DNA from: Capronia americana
Lineage: Eukaryota; Ascomycota; Eurotiomycetes; Chaetothyriales; Herpotrichiellaceae
NCBI GenBank assembly: GCA_016110215.1
Contig: JADWQD010000010.1
Coordinates: 558,001-622,000, forward strand
Length of the DNA: 64,000 nucleotides
Direction of reading: 5' to 3'
Each line of letters opens with the position of its first letter. The stretch's first letter is position 1. A program made the position numbers and the translations under genes. The notes beneath the pieces were generated by a model. That model had not been told where the DNA came from. It saw nothing but the letters and a program-made list of their open reading frames with translations, and did not search any database. Below, piece by piece: positions 10,249 to 20,643 of the stretch.

Positions 10249-11064
10249 GTACTGCGAAAGACTATACAATCTGGTTTCTATATCTGGTTTCTATATCTGG
10301 TTTCTACATCTGGTATGTAGGATCTGTCATGTAGATCAAGGAAGCAATATTTAAGAGCCAGAGACGGTTGGCACACCATAATCAACTTATACGAGAAATG
10401 AAATGTACTGTATCTTCAATCTGCTCCTCGCCCGGTGAAACCTGCACCGGACCAGAAGGGTGTGAATTCTAGGTTTACGCACGGCAGCGAAATGGACGGA
10501 GCAGATCGAAGTCAAGGGGGGATTATCAACCGTCCACTACCAACTACCAACCACCAACTGTCAGCTAGCTGCGTTCTCCTATATTAAGAGCCATGTAAGA
10601 CGTATGCTGTGCGATCCGCTGAATGAATACAACGCTAAGACTGCTATACTGCTATACTACCGCCTGTACTAATACACCGCGCGCCACTACACTACAATAT
10701 ACTTAATGAATACTGCATAATGCGCGTCGCAACCCGCCATCAGCGTAACATGTGCATACAATTTTAGCTCCCCTTCAAGTTTTCCCTAGTTTTCCGACTT
10801 TCTTTTCATCATTGTCGTTCCGATGATTCTCCCATCGCGTGCCATATTATGTCATGCCATGCCGTGCCATCCCTGGGGGAATATCCAATCCGACAAACGA
10901 CAGATTTTGGGGGACGAACAAACGACCGCTAGAGCGGCCATCAGGCCGTCTCCTTGATACATACGAGGGATACTTTTCCACTTTTCTTGAACTCTTGCGC
11001 CGCGCCGAACGAACGCCAATGAATCTCGAGCTGCCCCATTGTAGTTGTTTCCATTCTCGGTGTT
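10249..11064. other. Intergenic, AT-richer, with a 13-bp tandem repeat
   Basis: This is the 3' flank of the F-box-like gene facing the 3' end of the repeat-protein gene. No gene was seen. It starts with a short tandem repeat and then has A/T-rich runs near 10570-10760. Confidence 0.5.
10268..10319 (+). repeat. 13-bp tandem repeat, four copies
   Basis: The unit TATCTGGTTTCTA occurs in four head-to-tail copies (10268, 10281, 10294, 10307). The first differs at one base and the last is diverged. It begins 20 bp after the stop codon of the F-box-like gene, so it lies in that gene's 3' UTR or terminator region. Confidence 0.85.
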
Positions 11065-11862
11065 TCAATTCGCGGCCCAGAATAAATTCACTTTGTGTCT
11101 GCCGACGGACGATTCAGCACGGGTTCGAGAGCTTACCCAACCGCCGAGAGGGGAAGACGTACTATTCCGGGGTTTCTCCTGCGTCGGTGCACCGCCCATC
11201 TTCTCTATCCCGTCTACGAACTCGAGAGCCTCTTCCGCGACTTCGTCCGTAATGCCGGGGAGCTTGGATTTTGGAGAGTTAGTCAGTTAGTACTCTGGCG
11301 GGGAGGAACTGCTGAATCCATTTCATAGCCTGGCCGGCGAGGGTTTGAGAGTCGCGACCATAAGCATGGGCATGAGCACGAGCTATACTCACCGTGACGT
11401 CTGGCAGATACTTGCTGTGGCTTTCCCTGTGCGTGGCGGGTCCGTCCATGAACCTGTGCATTTTGTCCGCGAGGTCGTCGTTCAGGCCCGGGCCGGATCC
11501 CTTGGGTGAATGCATGAACTGGGGGAACGCAGCGAGTTAGCATGGGCGTGTAGAACATTGCCCAGTCGCTGCTGCTTCAAGCATTAAACATGGCAGACAG
11601 GCATGCAGGCTGGGGCGTCGTCCCCTCAGACAGGGCTCGACATGGATGGACTCTGTACGGAAGCAGGCCAGGCACACGCAGGCTTACTTACCTCCCGGGC
11701 AGCTCTTGCCGCGTCGTCCGTGACACCACTGGACGACCGCCGAATCGTGCCGGCCATGAAATCGTGCGCCGACTGGGCGGCATCGTCGGAGATGCCGCTG
11801 CTGGAGCGGCGATGGGAAGCACCCGTCGGCAGGGCTGTTGTTGGTTTGCTGTCCATCGACAT
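11065..11862 (-). CDS. Small protein with four 16-residue helical repeats
   Basis: There are three exons: 11862-11692, 11518-11393 and 11262-11065, giving 164 aa. Introns of 173 and 130 bp have GTAAGT and GTGAGT donors and end CAG and AAG, with CTAAC branch sites. The protein holds four equal-length copies of G-[IVL]-[STN]-D-[DE]-x-A-x6-F-[MV]-x-[GS]: residues 23-38, 46-61, 68-83 and 102-117. Copy 2 spans the first splice junction (E57|F58), which independently supports the model. The first two copies follow an identical RRSSSG lead-in. Each unit looks like an N-capped amphipathic helix. There is no signal peptide or membrane segment. I recognise no family and assign no function. The C-terminal tail after ~residue 135 (to WAAN) is less certain and might be altered by another splice. 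Confidence 0.72.
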
Positions 11863-12470
11863 CGTGTTGTTAGAGGCAGCTGACTGGAATATGTCGAGTC
11901 GAGTGAAGCAACTTTGACCAGCACAGACGAAGAGTCAGTTACATGAAGCTCGGATGCCCGTTCTGGGCGACCTGGAGGCATATGTAGTCAGTGCTTCAAG
12001 CTATCCATACGAGCGAGGGGTCGCGTGCCTAGGGATGTGAGGCGGGGTTCGTGGAATGAGCTCACGACCGGCCCAGGGGTCCTCGTATTAAACAGGCAAT
12101 GGAGCAACACAGTTGTTAGTCAAGCGAAGACTGATTCGTTAAAGCTCGAATATCATCTTTCGATGGCCTGATCGTCGAGATACAACCAATGGCGAAGCCG
12201 GATATGCACTCTGGAGTGCGCGGCATTTCCTTCCTTGGCCCGTAGAGATCACGAGGCGTGTCCCGGAAAGCGAGCAGTTGAAGCAGAAAGGGTCGAGAAA
12301 ATCTCCAGAGTAATTGTCGGAGATATTAAGCAATTCCAGATTGCATGTGGACAGAAGACAGCTCACTGGAAATGGAGAAGGCTATCGTTCGACATGTCGG
12401 TTCGTTTTGCTCTTGCTTCATGCTTCGGCAGTCCCCTAGGCTCAAAGCTGAATGACTACGACCACACTGA
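11863..12470. other. Intergenic stretch, no gene seen
   Basis: This is the 5' flank of the repeat-protein gene and the 3' flank of the glycosidase-like gene (both minus strand). The region near 11870-11980 may hold leader sequence of the repeat-protein gene. No other feature was supported. Confidence 0.45.
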
Positions 12471-14699
12471 TCAAAAGAACAAGGGTCTAAAGCCCTCCGC
12501 CTGCACATCCCAATCCGCAGGAAACTTCAGTCCCGGCGCATCTTTCCAGCCGCCAGCCATCATTGCGACAGCCAATAGCAAAGACGTACTGCCAGGAAAA
12601 TACGGCGTCGGTACCCTCGTACCACCAATAGGCATACCTATGTCATCGAACGGGAAGTTCGGTTGCAGGAGGAAGTCGACCGCACGATCAAAATCGCTTA
12701 AACGTGCGGCTGCCATGGCCACCATGGGGAAATCCCAACCAAATGACTCTGTCCAATTCCAAGTCTGATAAATTCTGTTCATAGTATTGTTGAAGATGGT
12801 CAAATTGAAATCAGGCGGCGGTCGGATGAAGCCATTGATCATAGCCATACTTGGATGGTCTGATGTCAGGTCAGGATCGTTCCACATGTCAGGCACGCCG
12901 GTATATATCACGTAGGTACCGTTTTCCACTGGCATCGGGGGCAGATTGTTGGCAATGGAAGTCCAGGCCTGTGGTACGGTCTTGTTCTGGCGCTGCTTCC
13001 ACTGCGCCGCAATGTCCAGGCCCCATCGCCAGTATGCAAGTTCGAACGTGGGGTTCACTGTTGCGTTCGGATTCGTGTTCTCAGAAGCTGGGTATATCGG
13101 TGGACCTAGTTGCAGAACATCCAGAGACTGGTTGTGGAAGGCATACGACGCCATGAAATCCGCCGAGGCAGTGAGAACTTCGTCCCATTTCTGGAGTGTC
13201 TTGTTGTTGGGGTTGCGTTGATATTCTGCTTCAGCGAAATAGAATGGATGTGGTTGTTGCCAGATTAGTAGCGAGTTGATCTCTCCTGGAGCTGAGCGAC
13301 CCGATGGATCTGACATTTTACCCCATCGGGCGCCTTCGTAGCCCATCTCCCGTGCTCTTTGATAGGACGTTGGCAGAAATCTGCTGTAGATGGAGTCATG
13401 TCTTTCCAACAGATCTTCCTTTCCCCAGAGCCCAAAATGCAAAGAATTCCATGCAATCATTTCAAGATGGTACTTTCCGTACCAACCGTTGTTGGTCAGG
13501 CCTGATTCTTGAGGTGGATCTCGTCCAGCTGCATTGATAGTCACAAGATATTGCGACAGGATGATGCGCCGCTGAAGCTCCTTTGCATCAGCATTTTTAG
13601 CTGTCGGTAAGGAAATGAAGGCACCACGGTTCCAGTATGACTGCCACCATTCAGCCGAGGAAGTGAAGATATCCTCAGGAGCTACGACTGTCTTAGCCTG
13701 TGCGGGGGCAAGGTTAGCCGTGAAAGAGAATTGATCGCCCTGGTTTGGCGTCAAGAAATACCGATGTGTCGACGGCTTTGGACCAGTCATACTGGCATTG
13801 CCCACCCATCCAATGGTAGTAAAGTACGTCGTCGCGTCGAGATCGTGCTGGATAACTGCTGACTGCTTTTGAGCTTTGAGTGAGGTTGTATGGTTGGTGG
13901 TGGCGTTAAAAACACCGACGAATGGGGCGTCAAATTTATTCTGTCCTGTGGCGTATGGATAGTCGAAGAAGACTCCTAGGGTACCGGAGCTCAACAGGCT
14001 AGAGTTGATTTGCACGGCGACCGTGTCACTGTTGGGGCCAACCGCAGTCTGGACGCTGATTTTGGTGCCGTTCAAGGAGAACGTCGAATGGAGCAGGCCT
14101 GAATAGAGGTCCAAAGATTGACTCTTGCCCTCGAGGTCATCCTCACTGACAGTCTTGCCCTGGAAGTTCAGACCAATTCGAATCAGGTTTATCCGATGAG
14201 GATTGGCAATTAACCATTGCGAGATATTTGCTTCGGCAGGATTTGGTTGGCTGTGTGGCCCACGAGTTAGCATCGGCGTTCACCTGGGTCTCGAACAGAA
14301 ACTTCCGGGATAATGGTGGTAAAAGAATGGACATGGCCACAGAGTCACGAAATTTGCGCAGACTTACTCGTACGTGACCAGACGCCCATGAGTCCACCAT
14401 TGCAACCCTGTAAAGTCGCTAATGGAAGTTTGGCCCGGAGTGGTAGGGAGAGAAGAGTTGTGCCAACCCCAGCTAGACAGCGTGTTGAAAGGGACGAAAG
14501 TCTGAAGACCGGTGACATCTGCTGAGAAGACAAAGTTTCCATTACCGACTTGCATGGGCGTATCTGCGCTCGCATTTCGCTTCGGGTTGAACTGTTGCAC
14601 CACGGCCTTGCGGTCGATCTTGGCACCGCTGGCAGACAATACACATGACAGGAGCAGACCAAGAAGTCCTAAGACACGTATACCGGCGTTGGTCGCCAT
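12471..14699 (-). CDS. Secreted six-hairpin glycosidase-like protein
   Basis: There are two exons, 14699-14368 and 14250-12471, giving 703 aa. The 117-bp intron has a GTAAGT donor, a GCTAAC branch and a CAG acceptor. The N-terminus is a clear signal peptide (basic start, GLLGLLLSCVLSASG core, cleavage near Ala25), and many NxS/T sites suggest a glycosylated secreted or wall protein. The middle and C-terminal parts resemble the (alpha/alpha)6 barrel of six-hairpin glycosidases (GH65/GH95-type). The best landmark is GLTNNGWYGKYHLEM followed by LHFGLWGK, whose Glu is a candidate catalytic residue by analogy. Substrate and exact family are not determinable here. The intergenic region shared with the synthetase gene lies upstream. 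Confidence 0.85.
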
Positions 14700-15766
14700 C
14701 CTGAGATATAGTGCTGAGTATGGATGTGGGAAGTGGTAGTGACTTTCATAATATCGTGGGTGGTGGCAGCCTTTAAATGTTCACATCCACATACGCCTGC
14801 TCGCTGGCGTCATGAAGTCCATTACCGGATGCATGGCGATCATTGTACCGACCACTGCTCGCTCTCGCCAAAAGCACCAGGCAATCGCTGTCTTCCAAGG
14901 TGGAGGTTGCAACAAGACAAACCCCGGAATGCGGAGAGATCTGGGAGAGCTGTCTCTTCGGTGGCTGATAGCCCGACGCCATGTTCCTGATCTTCACGGG
15001 AGATGTCCCAGATGCAGCTTCGCTGCCGGCTATATTCAAAGCTGCTTCGTCTGCTGCATTGTGCATTTAGCCAGCTGGAAGCAATTTCCCTGTTGGTGGT
15101 TCCCAGTATCGAACTTCAACACCGTTTGTGAACACTGTCGCCAGCCAGATGCGGAGAATGACCGGCACTCGTTACGATGGAGGGAGAGGGGAACAGACTG
15201 CCACGCTGCTTGAAAAGGATGTCGAGGGACCAGTTTCTGGACGAGCTTTGAGCGAGATTGGACCTTTAGCATAGGCGTCGTTACGTTGCCGGCAGAGACA
15301 AGTAAACTGATTTCAAAGTGAGAAGATGATCAACCAAGAAGTTGCTGAGTGACTCTCACCGTGACATACTCGATGAGCATTCCGAAGATGACAAGTGCTA
15401 GGGCCGACCGCAGGCAGCGGGGCGCAGAAGTCACGGCGCAGCATCTGCGCATGTGACGCCACCACGCTATTCCCTTCCCGTTCGTCGGCAATTTTTGAGA
15501 TTTGTTTCATTCCTCGACGATTGAAAAATGGCCGACCTCGGATCGTGACCCTTGCGCCTATTGCCTCACGTCGGTCTCCAGAATCCCCAGACTATCGTCA
15601 CCCCCGAGCCTTTTGTTGGGGTGCGCGGTGTCCATTTTTGGATCCCAATGAAATTGGATCGCCGGAAGAACTTTTTCCATCATGGCGTCCTTATATTGCC
15701 CGTGGGTCTCAGAGACCAGGTCAGTTGCTTCATCCAGCACATTCACGACCACAGTTACCGGCAACC
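14700..15766. promoter_or_regulatory. Divergent 1.07-kb region between glycosidase-like and acyl-CoA synthetase genes
   Basis: The two flanking genes point away from each other, so both promoters lie here. From 15395 to the synthetase ATG the synthetase frame stays open for 124 codons without any ATG. No independent gene was recognised. Confidence 0.5.
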
Positions 15767-17575
15767 ATGAGCATCGAGGTCTCCGTTTCTCCCGGCCACC
15801 ATGACTGGCATTTCCCGGCCGGCCAGCGGCTTGATTTCTTCCCATCGAATGTGCCTTCCTATGGACATTCGAAGAGTTTGAGCAAAGACAACCCTGCCAT
15901 ACCTGAACTGCCACTCTTCCTTGCCGCCAGATCCCATGTCCTCGCCGATCCTCACAAGGTCGCCATAATCGACAAGACCAAGGACCAGAGCTTTACCTAT
16001 GTCCAACTCCTGAACGACGTTGCTGCATTGAAAGCTCAGATCCAGCAACATTTGTCGGGCTACGATCCTACAGTTGCCAGCTATACGGAAGAACCCAGGA
16101 TAGCTTTCCTCGCACCGGCTGGATACGACTATGTTGTTGCTCAATGGGCGATTTGGGCAGCTGGTGCTGTCGCCGTGCCGCTGTGCACATCTCACCCGCT
16201 CAAAGAGCTCCAATACACCATTTCCGACTCGGATCCATCTCTGATCCTTCTCCATCCGACATTCCAGAAATTCGAGGCCGGTCTACAAGAACAGGCCGGA
16301 CCTGCTGTCCCGATTGTCCCCCTTGCACCGCTCACGCAAAGCTCCAGAAACTTTCCGTTCCTCCCAAGATTCACAACGCCCTTTCCGCTGTCACGACGTG
16401 CACTTATGATATACACTTCCGGAACGACATCGAGACCCAAGGGTTGCATTTCCACCCACGAAACTATCGTTTTCCAAGCACGAAGTTTAGTTGAAGCCTG
16501 GAAGTATGACCGCTCAGACCACCTCATCCACGTCCTTCCTCTTCACCACGTCCACGGCATCGTCAATGGACTTACCGCGACTCTTCTTGCCGGTGGCACG
16601 GTAGAGATGTACCCGAAATTCGACCCGAAGATACTTTGGAGTAGATGGTCGCAGAAGGGCTCGTCAACCATGTTCATGGCCGTACCGACCGTGTACTCAC
16701 GTTTGATTGACTATTTTGACACCAACATCCGCGGCACGGCATCTGAGTCGGCGGCGCGGGAAGGAGTCAATGCTCTCCGCCTGATTGTCTCGGGCTCAGC
16801 CGCCCTTCCCACCGCCACGAAGCGGAAGTTCGAAGAGATCTCAGGACACGAGCTCCTCGAGAGATATGGCATGACCGAAATCGGAATGGGGTTGTCTTGC
16901 GGTCTCGAGCGTGAGCAGCGGATAGATGGAAGCGTGGGCTGGCCATTACCGGGCGTGCAAGTTCGGCTGACCGAGGAGAAATCCGGTCGGGTCATTACTT
17001 CCTCGGGGCAAGACGAGTCGGGTATGATTGAGATCAGAGGGCCCAATTTGTTCTTGGAGTACTTCCGGCGACCCGAGTCGACTGCCGAGTCGTTCACCCA
17101 TGATGGGTGGTTTAAGACTGGCGATGTCGCCAAACGAGAAGCCAACGGCGCCTATTTCATCCTTGGCCGTGACAGCGTGGATATCATCAAGAGTGGCGGG
17201 TACAAGATCTCGGCGCTGGAGGTGGAACGAAAGATTCTCGGCAACGAGGCTTTGAGCCCTATTGTCAGTGAGGTTGTTGTCGTGGGTGTTGAGGATGAGG
17301 AGTGGGGCCAGCGAGTCGCCGCCGTCGTGAAGCTCAAGGACTCGGTAAGCTCTCCTCGTTACTACAGCCCTGTTCGAAGTGACATGTCGCTAATCTGCAA
17401 ACAGGCGACTTCTACTGGCCTGGATCTCGCAACCCTGCGCAAACACCTGAAGGAAGACATGGCAGCGTACAAGGTCCCCACAATCCTGAAGCTTGTCGAA
17501 TCGATCGAGCGCAACGCAATGGGCAAGGTCAACAAGAAGGAAATCTTAAAGCAGCATTTTGCACCCAAGGAGTGA
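15767..17575 (+). CDS. ACSF3-like acyl-CoA (malonyl-CoA) synthetase
   Basis: There are two exons, 15767-17344 and 17405-17575, giving 582 aa. The 60-bp intron (GTAAGC donor, GCTAAT branch, ACAG acceptor) is a multiple of three with no stop, so an unspliced reading also stays open. The protein is an ANL-superfamily adenylating enzyme. The AMP-binding P-loop is YTSGTTSRPKG (about 216-226), followed by VLPLHHVHGI, YGMTEIGM, the hinge/ATP motif GWFKTGDVA, and the C-terminal catalytic lysine in NAMGKVNKKEI. Overall features match fungal ACSF3 homologues, which activate malonate or methylmalonate to the CoA ester. The substrate is inferred from family resemblance. From this ATG there is no obvious mitochondrial presequence. 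Confidence 0.88.
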   Translation: MSIEVSVSPGHHDWHFPAGQRLDFFPSNVPSYGHSKSLSKDNPAIPELPLFLAARSHVLADPHKVAIIDKTKDQSFTYVQLLNDVAALKAQIQQHLSGYDPTVASYTEEPRIAFLAPAGYDYVVAQWAIWAAGAVAVPLCTSHPLKELQYTISDSDPSLILLHPTFQKFEAGLQEQAGPAVPIVPLAPLTQSSRNFPFLPRFTTPFPLSRRALMIYTSGTTSRPKGCISTHETIVFQARSLVEAWKYDRSDHLIHVLPLHHVHGIVNGLTATLLAGGTVEMYPKFDPKILWSRWSQKGSSTMFMAVPTVYSRLIDYFDTNIRGTASESAAREGVNALRLIVSGSAALPTATKRKFEEISGHELLERYGMTEIGMGLSCGLEREQRIDGSVGWPLPGVQVRLTEEKSGRVITSSGQDESGMIEIRGPNLFLEYFRRPESTAESFTHDGWFKTGDVAKREANGAYFILGRDSVDIIKSGGYKISALEVERKILGNEALSPIVSEVVVVGVEDEEWGQRVAAVVKLKDSVSSPRYYSPVRSDMSLICKQATSTGLDLATLRKHLKEDMAAYKVPTILKLVESIERNAMGKVNKKEILKQHFAPKE

Positions 17576-18889
17576 AGGTTAAGCATCAAAGCAGGCACTG
17601 GCTTATTTGATTAGACGGACAGAGACACCACAGGCGCATGACTAGATGACTAGATGCAGTCCACGCGAGAACGGTCCATTCCTCGGATCTGTCATGTACT
17701 CGTATATACATACATACACATTGCTCAAACATGTATAAGCAGCATTACAGTAACTGCTCCTTCTGCCGCTCGGTTTCGTGCCTCTTATCTAAAACAAGCA
17801 GTCTGTCTGAGTGATGCTACTTCCTCCAGCACAGATCTCAACCTGGACGAGTTACTTGCTTGTGGCGTACACTTGCAGATCATCCCTTGTGTCTATCATC
17901 ACCACCATCACCATATAACGTAGATGAGGAGGACGCGACAACATCGCTCTTACTGACTCAGTGACTCACTTGCCAACTTACTTGCCACCTTACTTGCTCG
18001 CTTACTTGCCAACCTGTACCAACTACCGACTTTTCTGATCTGTAGCCAGCAGCCAGTCCTGGACCTAGTTCACAAAGGGAGTACCCATAAGCGAACCGTG
18101 TAAGGTCATGTAGATACTGTGATATGCACGACACGAGCAGGACAGGACAGGACAGGATAGGATACGTCTAAGTATACATGCGTGACCTATATAATCATTA
18201 TATAATATAGTAGATACTTACTCACTCACTCACTTACGTAGAATAGTACTATACACTACACACTAAGATGTACTTCCTATATCTATCTATGTTTATGTTC
18301 TAACGAAGCGACACAAACACAAATATAGACACAGACACACACCTCCATCTCCATCACCACCTCTATCACGACCTCCACCTCCACATCCACCTCCACCTCT
18401 ATGTCTGTACTGTATAAACGTTAAGCCGGCCCCCCCTCCCTTGCCCTCCCTCCCTCCTTACCAACGGTCAGCCTGCAGCCGGTTAGGTTAGCTCCTACGC
18501 GCACGTCCTACGGTTCTGCTGTACGCTCCTGCACGCTCCTGCATCGGAAGGGCGACTCGACAGATTAACACGGCTATGACCATGACCATGACCATCGGGT
18601 GCTGGTTCCGCTGCACGGACAGAGCATGAGGGGGACAAGCGTGTACACCGTATTGCATGCACGTGTGGGTGCAGGTATGTATCGTAAAATGTACCACTGA
18701 TGATAAGGTACCGTACTGCATTCTATTTCTAGACCATCGATTCTATACTCCGTGTCGTGTCGTGTCAGTGGTCCCGTGGTCGGAGTGCCTCCTCTCCTCT
18801 TTCCGTCCCTTTCCCCGTCTTCGCTAAATGCTTGCATCTCATCTCGATACTCCATACTGTACTGTACTGTCATTGACTCGTTGATCGCA
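17576..18889. repeat. Microsatellite-rich convergent intergenic region
   Basis: This 1.3-kb gap lies between two convergent genes and is crowded with simple repeats: a CATCACCAC run near 17893, CTTACTTGCC-type 12-mers near 17962-18012, GGACA units near 18137-18160, CTCACT runs near 18220, CCACCTCCA-type repeats at about 18345-18405, C/CCCT runs near 18428, and CATGAC units near 18574-18594. No gene was seen. Such slippage-prone DNA is expected to vary in length between strains. Confidence 0.8.
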
Positions 18890-20068
18890 CTACATGACCC
18901 TCTGAAGAAACTTCCACTCATCCGTCTCCGTCTCCGTCTGGAACCCCTCCTCCTCTTCGTCCTCGTCCTCGTCACCCCCCACCCACGGACACGGCACACG
19001 TACCTGCCTGGCCAACTCCTCTGCAATCAAGACCGTGGCGCGTAGCTGCCCCGTCGTAGCCCCGAGATTGACGCTCCCGAAGAAATGGCCCTTGGCCTGA
19101 GGCGCCACTCCATCCGCCAGACAACACACAAACTCCAAGAGGCCGGTCTCGAGGTCGCCGATGATGGCGTTCTCGGCCAGTAACTCGCCGTAGATGCAGT
19201 GGATGGCGAAGTGGGTCAAGTCGCCGCCGCCCGAGCAGGACGACATGGTGGACATGACGCGCGCGGTGTGCTTGTCGTAGATGGTCTGGAAGAGCGCCAT
19301 GCCGCGGTTGAACTTGTCGGCCGGGGAGAGGAAGGGGGATGAGCGCAGAGAGGTATCCCCCTCGAGGATGGTCGAGAGGGAAGGGTGGCTAGACGAGATG
19401 GCACGGTGGAGGGTAAGCAGCGCGTTGATCGCGCGCGGGAACCCGACGAGTGTGCTGGCTTTAAGGCTTGCTTCGCGGATGTGTCGGGCTGTGGCGAGAA
19501 GTTGGTCGTCATCCCCGGTCGGGGCGGCTCTGCTCAGGTAGGTCCACAGCTCGCCGATGAGCTTTTCCTTGTGGAAGGCGAGAAGAAGGGCCGTGGTCAA
19601 GATGTACCATAATGAAGAAGGGGAAGGGGTCGGCCCGTCGGTAGCCGTTTCGGCGGCGAATATGCTCTGCAGTCTTGAGAAGTCGACTTTCTGCCGTGAG
19701 GTGGCCTTGCTGGTGTGGGGATGAGACGAGGAAACAGTCGTCGACGACGGTAGGACACCTGATGTTTCGGAGCAAGTCGAAGAAACTGTCGTCGTCGATG
19801 ATACCATACTCGATGTTTCGGAAGCAGCTAACGAAGTTGTCGTCGTAGAGGATATAACACTCGGTGTTTCCATGCCATTCTCACTAGGTGAGGAATCCAT
19901 ACTCTGCCCGTCATCTGAAAGTGGCGGTGACGGTGACGACATTCGCATAGAAGGATTGTACGTCTTATACGGCGATGTCGCTGTCCATGCTCTAGCGAAG
20001 ATGGTGAAGCCCTTTGTCTGTGTCATGGTTAGGGTGGGAGAGGGTTGTTCGGGTAGGTAGGTATTCAT
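18890..20068 (-). CDS. AhpD-like / carboxymuconolactone-decarboxylase-fold protein
   Basis: A single exon encodes 392 aa. Residues ~1-125 are Ser/Thr-rich, low complexity and contain three imperfect copies of an SSTTTVSS-type unit (DNA at about 19730-19860). Residues ~130-360 are helical and resemble the AhpD-like fold, best at RHIREASLKASTLVGFPRAI. The redox CxxC typical of catalytic AhpD enzymes is not visible at the expected place, so peroxidase activity is not supported. Fungal relatives include uncharacterised peroxisomal AhpD-like proteins. An acidic run (EDEDEEEEG) lies near the C-terminus. No SKL-type signal is present (it ends QRVM). A second in-frame ATG lies 14 codons downstream. 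Confidence 0.75.
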   Translation of the reverse strand: MNTYLPEQPSPTLTMTQTKGFTIFARAWTATSPYKTYNPSMRMSSPSPPLSDDGQSMDSSPSENGMETPSVISSTTTTSLAASETSSMVSSTTTVSSTCSETSGVLPSSTTVSSSHPHTSKATSRQKVDFSRLQSIFAAETATDGPTPSPSSLWYILTTALLLAFHKEKLIGELWTYLSRAAPTGDDDQLLATARHIREASLKASTLVGFPRAINALLTLHRAISSSHPSLSTILEGDTSLRSSPFLSPADKFNRGMALFQTIYDKHTARVMSTMSSCSGGGDLTHFAIHCIYGELLAENAIIGDLETGLLEFVCCLADGVAPQAKGHFFGSVNLGATTGQLRATVLIAEELARQVRVPCPWVGGDEDEDEEEEGFQTETETDEWKFLQRVM

Positions 20069-20643
20069 GAATAATAATGTGATTGTTGGGAGATATGGGG
20101 GTTGAGTGGTTTATTTAATATGGCTGGTGAGATATGTGGTTACAGCGTGTTGTGTATGAATAGGAAGGAAAGGAAGAAAAGGACAGAATATCGCGAATCT
20201 TATGGTATCGTAGTGTACTGCATCTTGCGTTGTTGTTTGTATCCTGCCAAGCGGGGCGAATGGATCAGGCTGAGCGGCGCGATAAGGGATGGCAGCCTCG
20301 ACCCGATGTCGTCTTCGTCTGGAGATCAGTCCATCGCACAGTGCATCAGAGGGGAGATCGATGCCTGACGGCCATTTAACAAGGCCCATGTCACCATTTC
20401 ATTTCCTGCGTGTTGAGGAGTTGACCCCGTGGCGAGGAACGAGGTGGGAACCCCGGATCGAGCATGGCAAATCAGGTTCTCGGCCAGGACTCGGATTGCC
20501 ATGTCCTGCCCTGTGCTGCGCCCGACATTGCCTGCAAGAGTCCTCGGCCTGCAGAAGATCGACCGGTCGCTCATAAAACAATGGCCGATCACGGGCATCC
20601 TTGGCGTGAGCGTCGAGGAGCCCAGAGCCTTGCTGGCGACAAG
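20069..20643. other. Intergenic stretch, no gene seen
   Basis: This stretch holds the promoter of the AhpD-like gene and the 3' flank of VPS18. An A/T-rich run (TTTATTTAATA, about 20110) is a possible TATA-like element about 45 bp upstream of the AhpD-like ATG. Nothing else was supported. Confidence 0.4.
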
